Below, in pieces: positions 45,521 through 53,530 of a stretch of DNA of 64,000 nt. Source of the DNA: Silanimonas sp. (GTDB lineage: Bacteria > Pseudomonadota > Gammaproteobacteria > Xanthomonadales > Xanthomonadaceae); contig NZ_JAPZQK010000022.1 of NCBI RefSeq assembly GCF_027530345.1, positions 1 to 64,000 of the forward strand, in the 5' to 3' direction. A model generated the notes under the pieces. That model was not told the origin of the DNA. It made no database searches and saw only the letters and a list, made by a program, of their open reading frames with translations. Every line of letters begins with the position of its first letter. Positions within the stretch are counted from its first letter, which is position 1. The position numbers and the translations under genes are program-made.

Positions 45521-45949
45521 TCAGCGCGGCATTGCCGGCGGCTCGTTCGCTTCGGGGCCGTAGTCGGCGATCCAGCCGCGGATCGTGCGGCCCATGCGGG
45601 CGATCATCAGCATGTTGAAGAAGTGCATCCCGCCGAGCACCAGCAGGGTCACGCCGATGCGCACGCCAAGCTCGCCGATCAGGTTGTCGTAGCCGGGGGT
45701 CCAATTCCCGAGCCGCAGGCTGATGAAGCCGAGATTGACGAGGTAGAAGCCGATCACCAGCAGCCGGTTGGTGGAGCGGGCCAGGTCTTCGTCGTGGCCG
45801 AAGCAGCGCACGAGGAAGGTTTCGCCGGTGCTGGAGAGCACCCGCGCCACCCAGACCGTCAGTGCGATCGAGACGAGCAGGTAGATGGCGTAGGCGGCGT
45901 GGACGACGACGAAGTCGTTGGGGGTCAGGGCAGGGGTCGGGGCGTACAT
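45521..45949 (-). CDS. Integral membrane protein, function unknown
   Basis: A 142-aa protein with three membrane segments (about 10-35, 60-85 and 98-118), including FVVVHAAYAIYLLVSIALTVWV and HFFNMLMIARMGRTIRGW. The start at 45949 is the ATG closest to the first membrane segment. It lies 99 bp downstream of the AraC-type regulator and may share its operon. No function is recognised. Confidence 0.65.
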   Translation of the reverse strand: MYAPTPALTPNDFVVVHAAYAIYLLVSIALTVWVARVLSSTGETFLVRCFGHDEDLARSTNRLLVIGFYLVNLGFISLRLGNWTPGYDNLIGELGVRIGVTLLVLGGMHFFNMLMIARMGRTIRGWIADYGPEANEPPAMPR

Positions 45950-46048
45950 GGCGGGTCTCCGCAGTGGGTTCGACGCCACGATGGCGTCGGCCCGCGAGGC
46001 CCGCTTCCGGAATGATCGCCGCGGAACAGGTCGCCGACCCGTTCCTTT

Positions 46049-47089
46049 TCAATCAACCACTTGCACGTTTCCGGAATGATCGGACGGGAGATTCCGGCGC
46101 CGGAACTCGCCCGGCACGAGGCCGGTTTCCTCCTTGAACGCGGCGTAGAACGTCGATTGCGAGCCGAAACCGACCGATAGCCCGACCGACAGCACCGAGG
46201 CCCGCGGTTCGTCGATCAGCATCCGGCTGGCCGCCGCCACGCGGTGCCGGCGGACGAACTTCGAGAAGCTCTCGCCGAAGCGGACGTTGAGCAGCTCGGA
46301 AAGCTGGTGCGGGCTGAGGTCGACCCGACGGGCCAGCTTGGCGAGGCCGAGGTCCTCGTCGCGGTATAGGTGCTCGTCCTCGAACAGCCGCCTCAGGCGC
46401 TCCGTCGCCTGCGCCACGTCCACCCGGCCCAGCGAGCTCTGCGCGTAGCTGGTGCTCACGGCCTCCTGCGTCTTGGTGGCGAGGTCGGGCACGAGCAGCA
46501 GCAGGGCCGAGACCAGCAGGAAGCCCGCGGCCATCTGCACCGAGTAGGCGAGGGCGAACAGGTCCCAAGGGATGGCTCGCGGGGTGAGTGCACCGGCCAC
46601 GCCGACCCCGAGGCCCATCACCGCGAAGGCGAGCACCACCGGCAGCTCGACACGGAACCAGCGCCGGGTCGCGCGCAGCCGGTAGACCAAGGCCCCAAGG
46701 TGCAGCGCGTAGGCGGTGCCGAGGGTGAGGGACACCGGGATGGCCCAGATGGGTGGTACCAGCACGGCCAGCGCAGCGCTGAGTGCCCCACCCGCGATCA
46801 CCAGCCCGCGCCGCCGATCGGCTGGCTGCAGCACGCCGGAAAGCAGCGCATAGAAGCCCCAGCTTTGCGCGAACAGCCCCGCCCCATAGGACCAGGGCGG
46901 GGCGTCGGTCGCGCCGAGAGCGGCGAGGCCGACGTGCTGCCACGCCGTCAGCGTCAGGCCGGCCAGCATCACCGCGCCACCCACGCGTGCGCTCCAAGGC
47001 ATCACCATCCGCGAGGGGGCGGTGACCAGGGCCACCGCCAGCAAGGCGGCGAAGGCCGTGCAGGCGCCGGCGAGTGCGGTCAGCAGCAC
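46049..47089 (-). CDS. AraC-family regulator with N-terminal membrane sensor domain
   Basis: The 346-aa protein starts with GTG directly after the previous stop codon. About seven membrane segments fill residues 1-210. A C-terminal AraC/XylS DNA-binding domain follows: LARRVDLSPHQLSELLNVRF (first helix-turn-helix) and SVGLSVGFGSQSTFYAAFKEETG (second). Regulators of this build sense a signal in or across the membrane. Target genes are probably the adjoining oxidoreductase and small membrane proteins, judging only by position. Confidence 0.85.
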   Translation of the reverse strand: MLLTALAGACTAFAALLAVALVTAPSRMVMPWSARVGGAVMLAGLTLTAWQHVGLAALGATDAPPWSYGAGLFAQSWGFYALLSGVLQPADRRRGLVIAGGALSAALAVLVPPIWAIPVSLTLGTAYALHLGALVYRLRATRRWFRVELPVVLAFAVMGLGVGVAGALTPRAIPWDLFALAYSVQMAAGFLLVSALLLLVPDLATKTQEAVSTSYAQSSLGRVDVAQATERLRRLFEDEHLYRDEDLGLAKLARRVDLSPHQLSELLNVRFGESFSKFVRRHRVAAASRMLIDEPRASVLSVGLSVGFGSQSTFYAAFKEETGLVPGEFRRRNLPSDHSGNVQVVD

Positions 47090-50000
47090 CTAGAAACCGC
47101 CTTCGCCGCGGATCACCGCGGGGTAGCCGCCGATCGCGCGCGCCGCCTGCATGCCGCCCATCGTCGCGGCTTCCACGCAGCCGGCGTCGAGGCCGGTCTT
47201 CAGCCAGTCGCCAGCGAGGAACAGGTTGCCGAAGCCGGACTGGTCGGCGTGCAGGCGGTACCGGCTGCTGTTCACCACGCTGAGCACGTAGCGCTCGGAG
47301 GGATCGACATTGCCGCGCCAGTACTGGCCGTCGAAGCGCGCGACGCCGTTTCCGTTGTTCAAATCGACGAGCAACGACCAGTCGAAACCGGCCGGCGTCA
47401 CGGCGTTCGGCCACAGGGTGCCGATGCGTTGCTCCAGCTGGGCGATGGCGTTCTGCTTCGCCTGCGCCGCGATGGCAGCGGGGAAGCCGGCATCGCTGCT
47501 CGGCGGGTACGAGGCGACTGGCATCGCGGAGCAGAAGTACGAGACGTTGCGCGGCTGCTGCCCGGCGGGCCACTGCTCGCGCACCAGCAGCTGGTCCATC
47601 GGCGCCCAGGTGTCATACGGCTCGCTGAAGGCCGAGAGCACCGGCTCCTGCCCGCTGGGTGAGAGCGTCGTCCAGCCGAGCTGCGCGATGTCCTGGTTGC
47701 ACCACACCTGGTAAGCCTGCGTCGCCACCGCCTGCACCGCATTGCTGCATGCCGCAAGGCCGGGGCTGAGTGGCAGCAGGGGCGCGGCGACGTCGGCGAG
47801 GCTGGCGACCGACAGCCCGTACACCACGAGGTCGAAATCGACGCCGCGCTGCAGCGTGCGCTGCGGCAGCGGCGTGCCGAAGTGGGCTTCGTACACCTGC
47901 GGCCACGGCGACCAGTGGCTTTCAAGGTTGATGTTGTTCGCCTGCAGCAGGGCCGCTTCGCGTGGATCAAGCAGCTCGTACTTCGGCGTCGAGGGCCAGC
48001 AATCGAGGCCCTGCACCGGGCGCAGGGGCACGTAGTCCGCCGTGCCGGGGAGCTGCTGCTGCAGTTCGATGCGATCCACGACCTTCGCCCCATCGGCCGT
48101 GCCCGGCGTCAGGCCCAGCACCTTGTGGAAGAAGTGGAAGCGCACGCCGCGGCGCTTCAACACTTCGTAGATCGGCCCGAACACGGTGTCGCCCATGCCG
48201 GCCTGCATCTTGAACATGATGCCGCCGTGGTAGCACATGGCCACCTTCATCATGCCGCGCAGCATGGTGCCGGCCTCGATGTTGGGGCGGCTGAAATCAC
48301 CGTTCTCGTAGGCGAAGACGAGGTCGTAGAAGCCTCGCACCGGCGCGCTGTACACGGTCCAGCGTTCGTTGGCGCCGTGCTTCTTCAGCCACGCGTAGAA
48401 GTCGATGTCGTTGATCGCCTCGAAGCCGTTCTTCAGCACGCCGTCCTCGAGCATGCCGATGCTGCAGGTGGCGCCCAGGTCGACCATGATGAAGAGGCGG
48501 CGCAGCGTGTCGTTCGTCGCCATCGCCTCCGAAACCAGGCCGCCCAGCCACGCGCGCAGGCCGCGCAGGGCGTCGCGCAGCAGCGCATGGTCGTCGGCGT
48601 CGTGTTGCTCGATGGCCTCGGGCAGCGCGGCGATGAACTGCTCGAACGCGGCGAGCGCGTGGTGCACGTCGGCCGCGAGGTGTTCCACGTCGGCCTCCAC
48701 CGCGCCGGCAAGCCGATGCAGCCACGAGGCGTGGGCGCCGTTGGCGTCGGCGGTGAAGCCGTGCTGGTTGGCGTCGGCCACGTGCTGCGCGCGAATGTCG
48801 GACAGGCCCTGGCGGATCCACGCCAGCAGCGTTGTGAGCGCCGACCACAGGCTGATGGCCTCCGAATGGTGGCCCGGCTGCCCCGGTTTCAGCGGCACGT
48901 CGATGTTCCACATCGACCACGGGCCGCTGCGCGTGTCCGGGCCCGGCGGGCCGAGCGATTCGGCGAGGCTGATGAACTGCTGCGGCTTGAACGCGTCCTG
49001 CCACGTGGCCAGCGGCGTGCCGGCCGGTCGGCCCAGCGCGGCATAGGTCTGCTGCATCACGTCGAAGGCGTTGTCGTAGAAGCCGAACCAGATGTGCAGG
49101 CCGTGCTCCTCGATGCGCTCGCCCACCTCGGCGTTGCGCCCGCTCGCGCCCTTGCCGCCGAGGCGCCAACCCATCTGATAGACGTCGATCTCGAAGCGGT
49201 TGGTCCAGTCCGGCTGGTTCGTCAGCCAGAACGCCGCCGTCATCGCGCCGACGCCGCCGCCGAGGATGGCGATCTTCTTCTTCTGCACCACCGAGTTGTC
49301 GACGAGTTCCTCGCCCGCGCTCACCACGAAATCGAAGTTCACGGCGAAGGGCATCAGCGCCGGCTGCGTGCCGAGTGTCCAGCCCAGCGATTCCTTAAGC
49401 GGGAAACTGTCGAAGGCGTGCAGGTTCAGCGTGGCCGAGTCGTCGAACAGGTGCACGCTGTGCACCTTCTGCACGGCGGCCGGCGCGGTGACGATGGCCT
49501 GGTACACCGCGCGTTCGCCGGCGGAATCGGGGAACTGCTTCAGGAACAGCTGGTCGACGCGCGGCGAGGTGAGCATGCCGAGCAGCTGCGCCCAAGCGCC
49601 TTCGCCGAACTGCCAGAAGCCCGGCAGCGAGCGCAGGAAGGTGAGCATCTCGGTGAGCCACTGCACCCAGCCGGCGATCGGCCGCGGTGCGGCCGTGCCG
49701 TTCACCTCGAGCAGCGGATGCAGCGCCAGTTCGGTGCCCGGCGAGAAGGGCTGGAAGCCCTTGGCCGCCAACGTGAACGCCAGCGGGTCGCCGACCGTCG
49801 CGGGCATCGTGTACGTGCACTCGTACTTCGGATAACCGAACAGCTCGCGCCCGTTGATCAGCGCCATCGCGTCGTTCACCCAGATGTGCATCGGGTAGAA
49901 GTAGACGTGCTCGATCTCGGTGCTGCCGGCCGGCACCTGGCCCACCATCACCCAGGTGATGATGTCGGTCTCCTGGCCCCAGCCCTTTGCGGCATCCGCG

Positions 50001-50245
50001 GGGAACTGGCTGTTCGCGTGCGCCACGTTGGTGAAGGTGAGCATGACGAAGGGCGTCAGCACCTTGAACTGCATCTTGCCCTGTGTGCAGACGTTGAGCG
50101 TCTGGTCGACGCTGGCCTGCAGGGCGGCCAGCGTGCCCTCCACCCAGAAGCCGAACATCTGGGCGTTCTTCAGATCGAGCGGCGAGTGCATCAGCACCGA
50201 GCCGGGGGGATAGAGGAACGGCGGGCGCTGCGTGGGGTTGGGCAT
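47090..50245 (-). CDS. Fusion of acetoacetate-decarboxylase-like domain and FAD-dependent oxidoreductase
   Basis: A 1051-aa protein. Residues about 10-320 resemble the acetoacetate decarboxylase fold (PPGSVLMHSPLDLKNAQMFGF near the start, YPMHIWVNDAMALINGREL and LFGYPKYECTY). From about 330 a dinucleotide-binding motif, KIAILGGGVGAMTAAFW, begins an amine-oxidase/phytoene-desaturase-like FAD domain, with DVYQMGWRLGGKGASGRN and a closing GNLFLAGDWLKTGLDAGCVEAA. No signal peptide is seen. The substrate is unknown. The ATG at 50245 is preferred over an in-frame start at 50302. The AraC-type gene follows with no spacer. Confidence 0.8.
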   Translation of the reverse strand: MPNPTQRPPFLYPPGSVLMHSPLDLKNAQMFGFWVEGTLAALQASVDQTLNVCTQGKMQFKVLTPFVMLTFTNVAHANSQFPADAAKGWGQETDIITWVMVGQVPAGSTEIEHVYFYPMHIWVNDAMALINGRELFGYPKYECTYTMPATVGDPLAFTLAAKGFQPFSPGTELALHPLLEVNGTAAPRPIAGWVQWLTEMLTFLRSLPGFWQFGEGAWAQLLGMLTSPRVDQLFLKQFPDSAGERAVYQAIVTAPAAVQKVHSVHLFDDSATLNLHAFDSFPLKESLGWTLGTQPALMPFAVNFDFVVSAGEELVDNSVVQKKKIAILGGGVGAMTAAFWLTNQPDWTNRFEIDVYQMGWRLGGKGASGRNAEVGERIEEHGLHIWFGFYDNAFDVMQQTYAALGRPAGTPLATWQDAFKPQQFISLAESLGPPGPDTRSGPWSMWNIDVPLKPGQPGHHSEAISLWSALTTLLAWIRQGLSDIRAQHVADANQHGFTADANGAHASWLHRLAGAVEADVEHLAADVHHALAAFEQFIAALPEAIEQHDADDHALLRDALRGLRAWLGGLVSEAMATNDTLRRLFIMVDLGATCSIGMLEDGVLKNGFEAINDIDFYAWLKKHGANERWTVYSAPVRGFYDLVFAYENGDFSRPNIEAGTMLRGMMKVAMCYHGGIMFKMQAGMGDTVFGPIYEVLKRRGVRFHFFHKVLGLTPGTADGAKVVDRIELQQQLPGTADYVPLRPVQGLDCWPSTPKYELLDPREAALLQANNINLESHWSPWPQVYEAHFGTPLPQRTLQRGVDFDLVVYGLSVASLADVAAPLLPLSPGLAACSNAVQAVATQAYQVWCNQDIAQLGWTTLSPSGQEPVLSAFSEPYDTWAPMDQLLVREQWPAGQQPRNVSYFCSAMPVASYPPSSDAGFPAAIAAQAKQNAIAQLEQRIGTLWPNAVTPAGFDWSLLVDLNNGNGVARFDGQYWRGNVDPSERYVLSVVNSSRYRLHADQSGFGNLFLAGDWLKTGLDAGCVEAATMGGMQAARAIGGYPAVIRGEGGF

Positions 50246-50344
50246 GGCGCGATCCGGGTCGAGGAGCCCCGGAGTGTCGTCGTTCGCGCCCCTCGGGCTC
50301 AAGCGGACGTCGCGAGGCTGCCGCGACGCCGCGCCGTCAGGGCC

Positions 50345-51697
50345 TCAGTGCCAGTTGTATTGCACGCCGAGGTGCAGCGAATCGAGCGCGTAGTCGCCGC
50401 GCAGGCGGCCAGCGCCAACGATGTCCCGGTCGATCGTGCTGCGGGCGAAGCGGATGGCTCCGAGCGCGACGTCCACGCTGCGCCGGTCGGCCAGCGTGTA
50501 GCGGAAGCCGCCACCGACGAAGACGCGATCACTGTCCGGGACGATGGCATTGCGGTTGGCATCGCTGACCGCGCTCGATTCCCATTCGACGCCGCCCTTC
50601 CATTGCATGCGCGCGCTGCTGCGATGGTTCAGGCCGAGGCCGAACTTGCGGGTGTTCTGCCAAGCGAAGGGGATGACGCTGTCGGCGGCGCCATTGGTGT
50701 AGCGCAGGCGGATGTCCTGCAGGCGGCTCCAGCGCGTCCAGATCACGTCGGCGACCAGCTGCGTGCTGTCCCCGAGGTCGTAGGCGAGGCCGACGCTGGC
50801 GATTTCCGGCAACACCAGGGTCGAGGCCACGCCGCCGTTGCTGGTGGCGGGCGTCTGCGTCAGCGCGGCGAACGGGCCGGGCAGCACCGGGTTGCGGAAC
50901 GAGGTCTCGCCGTCGACGTCGAGATCGATCTTCGAACGCAGGTGGGCACCGAAGCGCAGGTGCTCCGAGGCCTGCCACGCCAGCGAGGCCGTCCAGCCGA
51001 AGCCGTTGCCCTCGGCGTCGATGCGCGCCGTGCCATCGCGGCCCTGCGGCAGGATGTTCGCCGGCACGCAGGCCGCCGGGCCGATCGCCGCGAAGCAGAC
51101 GGTGCCGAAGTCCACCGCGCTGATCAGCTTGGTTTGGCCGCGGACGGCCGTGAGGCCGACGCTGGCCGACCAGCGCTCGCCGAGTTCGAAGGCCAGCGCC
51201 GGGCTCACCGCCAACGTCTTCAGCTGGGCGGTCTGCACCTGGTAGCGCCCGACCCAGTCCGGGTCGTAGTCGGTGGACAGGCCGAAGGGCGTGTACAGCG
51301 CGACGGTGAACGCGCTGCGCGCCGTCAGCGGCCGCGTGTGGAACACGCTGAGCAGCGGCGCCGCGCCATCGGCGCTGGAGCTGGCCGGGCCGAGGGCCGG
51401 CGTGCCGACGGCGGAGAGGCTCTGGCGGTTGTCGAAGTCCGCCGTCAGCGCGATGCCGCCCAGTGCGAGACTGGTCTGCGGCGTGTCGAAGCGCGTGGCG
51501 AGGGCGGGATTCAACAGGGCCACCGAGGCGTCGTCGGCCCGCGCCACGCCACCGTGTCCGTTCGCGATCGCGGCCGCGCTCTGCGACTGCACGGTGAAGC
51601 CGCTGCCGAGCACGCTGCCGGCCAATCCGAGCGCGATGGCGCCGACGAGGGTTCGTGTCGCACAGCTGCCGGGCCGCGATGTCGCCGATGTCGCCAT
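50345..51697 (-). CDS. OmpP1/FadL-family outer-membrane transporter
   Basis: A 450-aa beta-barrel with a signal peptide whose cleavage leaves GSGFTVQSQSAAAIANGHGG, followed by ADDASVALLNPA, the plug-forming FadL start (usually SAF...NPAG). The C-terminus ends in alternating hydrophobic residues and HLGVQYNWH. FadL proteins import long-chain fatty acids or other hydrophobic compounds across the outer membrane. Confidence 0.88.
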   Translation of the reverse strand: MATSATSRPGSCATRTLVGAIALGLAGSVLGSGFTVQSQSAAAIANGHGGVARADDASVALLNPALATRFDTPQTSLALGGIALTADFDNRQSLSAVGTPALGPASSSADGAAPLLSVFHTRPLTARSAFTVALYTPFGLSTDYDPDWVGRYQVQTAQLKTLAVSPALAFELGERWSASVGLTAVRGQTKLISAVDFGTVCFAAIGPAACVPANILPQGRDGTARIDAEGNGFGWTASLAWQASEHLRFGAHLRSKIDLDVDGETSFRNPVLPGPFAALTQTPATSNGGVASTLVLPEIASVGLAYDLGDSTQLVADVIWTRWSRLQDIRLRYTNGAADSVIPFAWQNTRKFGLGLNHRSSARMQWKGGVEWESSAVSDANRNAIVPDSDRVFVGGGFRYTLADRRSVDVALGAIRFARSTIDRDIVGAGRLRGDYALDSLHLGVQYNWH

Positions 51698-51737
51698 GGA
51701 ATTCCCCTGTGGGTGCTGCGTGTGGTGGTGCGCCGGA

Positions 51738-53390
51738 CTAGGCCGAGCGGTGGCCGGTGCGGATCGCCTTGCGCGTGGCCTTGTTCTCGTACATCCGCTG
51801 GTCCGCGACTTCGAGCAGCTGGGCCAGATGCCGGCTGGTCGGCAGGGCGCGGTCGGAGGTGGCGATGCCGAAGCTCAGGCCGGCCTGCGGGAACCCCGTC
51901 GCCCGCACTTCCATCTCGACGCGTTGCAGTTCGCGGCTAAGGCGCTGCGTGGAGAGCTGGTCGCCGGCCAGCAGCAACACGGCGTACTCGTCGCCACCGA
52001 GCCGGTAGACCTCGGCGTTCGGCGTCGCGATGTCGCGCAGCCCCTGCGCGACGGCGCAGAGCAGGGCATCGCCGCGGGCGTGGCCTTCCAGGTCGTTGAT
52101 GGTCTTCAGCCCGTCGAGGTCGATCATCGCGACGAGGATGCCGTTCGCCAGCAGGGCCTTGTCGGAGTCGAGGATCTCCTCGAAGCGAAGGTTGAAGGCG
52201 TAGCGGTTCTGCAGCCCGGTGAGCGGGTCGGTGCTGGCTTGGCGCAGCGCGGCCTGCATGCCCACGCGGAAGGTTTCGCGGGAGGCCTCCACGGATTTAA
52301 CGCGGTCGGCCAGCGCGACCGCGAGCAGCATCGCCTCGACGGCGTTGCCGATCAGCACGAGCAGGTCGGCGTTGTCGATGATGTCTTCCATCATCCCGAG
52401 GTTGGCCGGGAGGATGACGATGCCGGGAATCAGGATGGCGAGGTAGCCGGCGAGCATGAAGCGCGCCTGGGTGACGCCATTGAGCAGCGCCCAGACGCTG
52501 GAGCCCACGGCGAACGCGATCGCGAGGCCGACGAGGACGGTGGCCCACAGGTGCGCGGTGCCCGGCATCGTCAAGGCGCCGAGCAGGCCGATCGCCGACA
52601 GCACCATCAGCCCGTCCGCCATGTGGGCCAGTTTCGGGTCGAGCTTGGGAAGTTGCAGGAAGCTCCGGCAGAAGCCCGCGTGCAGCGCCGTCAATGCGAT
52701 GAAGAAGACCGAGTAGTTGATCGTGAGGTCGCGCCAACCGAACCACTGGTAGGGCAGGCCGAAATAGAACGCCCAGCCCAGCACGAGGCAAAGGGATTGG
52801 CCGCCGTAGTAGACGTAGGCCGACGAGCGGGTCCATGCGCCAATCAGCAGGTTGTACACGCCCAGGGCGAGCAGGCCGCCGAGGGCCAGTCCGAACAGCA
52901 GGGTCTCGTTGCGGACGCGCTGGGTGAAGGCCTCCGCGCCGTAGATGTCGACCCGCGGCAGCGAGGTGAAGAGCGGGGTCTTCATCCGCACCAGCACGTC
53001 GTAGTCGGTGTCGGGCCTCAGCACGACGGCCACGCCCTGGTGCATGACGTGCGAGGAGGGCTGGCCGATGCCGACGGTGCCCGCCTGCACCCCGTCGGGC
53101 CCGTACACGCGGACTTCCGCCGTGTGGAAGAAGGTGTTCCCGGGCATCACCACGTACCGACCGCCGTCGCCCGTGCTGCGGAACCGGTGGCGCAGCCAGA
53201 AGGTGCCGCCCCGGAAATCGACGTGGCGCAGGCGCTGCTGGCTCGTCGACCAGCGGTCCACCTGGACCTGGCTCGTGGGCCACCAGACCACCTCGGCGGC
53301 CTCGTAGACCGTCAGCTCGGCGCCGGCGTTGTCCGCGGCCGGGCCGAACAGCCACCACGGGCCGGCGGCGACCGGCATGGAGACGGACAC
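51738..53390 (-). CDS. 7TM-DISM diguanylate cyclase (GGDEF), start uncertain
   Basis: The protein is 550 aa from GTG 53390. It has a periplasmic 7TMR-DISM extracellular domain (about 1-160, with VDFRGGTFWLRHRF), seven membrane segments (about 165-370) and a GGDEF domain (STDPLTGLQNRYAFN, MIDLDGLKTINDLEGHARGD and the catalytic RLGGDEYAVLLL). It should make cyclic di-GMP. The frame extends upstream through a perfect signal peptide (TIATARALLFWLLVSV) without a start codon. An ATG at 53460 with GGAG 8 bases upstream is one base out of frame because of a run of five G (C on the given strand, 53454-53458). Confidence 0.85.
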   Translation of the reverse strand: MSVSMPVAAGPWWLFGPAADNAGAELTVYEAAEVVWWPTSQVQVDRWSTSQQRLRHVDFRGGTFWLRHRFRSTGDGGRYVVMPGNTFFHTAEVRVYGPDGVQAGTVGIGQPSSHVMHQGVAVVLRPDTDYDVLVRMKTPLFTSLPRVDIYGAEAFTQRVRNETLLFGLALGGLLALGVYNLLIGAWTRSSAYVYYGGQSLCLVLGWAFYFGLPYQWFGWRDLTINYSVFFIALTALHAGFCRSFLQLPKLDPKLAHMADGLMVLSAIGLLGALTMPGTAHLWATVLVGLAIAFAVGSSVWALLNGVTQARFMLAGYLAILIPGIVILPANLGMMEDIIDNADLLVLIGNAVEAMLLAVALADRVKSVEASRETFRVGMQAALRQASTDPLTGLQNRYAFNLRFEEILDSDKALLANGILVAMIDLDGLKTINDLEGHARGDALLCAVAQGLRDIATPNAEVYRLGGDEYAVLLLAGDQLSTQRLSRELQRVEMEVRATGFPQAGLSFGIATSDRALPTSRHLAQLLEVADQRMYENKATRKAIRTGHRSA

Positions 53391-53470
53391 CAGCAGCCAG
53401 AACAGCAGTGCGCGCGCCGTGGCGATGGTCGTGATCCGTCCGGGGATAGTCCGCCCCCATTGTGCGTCAC

Positions 53471-53491
53471 TCCCGGCTCCCGGCTCCCGGC
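53471..53491. repeat. Short tandem repeat (TCCCGGC)x3
   Basis: Three identical 7-bp units lie between tex and the 7TM cyclase, next to the cyclase ribosome site. The unit length is not a multiple of three, but the tract is outside both coding regions. Its meaning is unknown. Confidence 0.6.
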
Positions 53492-53530
53492 AATGCGCGC
53501 CGCGTCAATTCCTGTCGGAGTCGCCCCGGT

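Noticed and set aside
50308-50328. Terminator hairpin after the FadL gene
   Set aside because: A 7-bp stem (CGTCGCG/CGCGACG) exists but has no T tract on the transcribed side, so I do not call it.
47882-51940. Very long open frame on the + strand (about 1350 codons)
   Set aside because: It lies opposite the fusion oxidoreductase and FadL genes, shows no protein family features, and is a by-product of high G+C codon bias.
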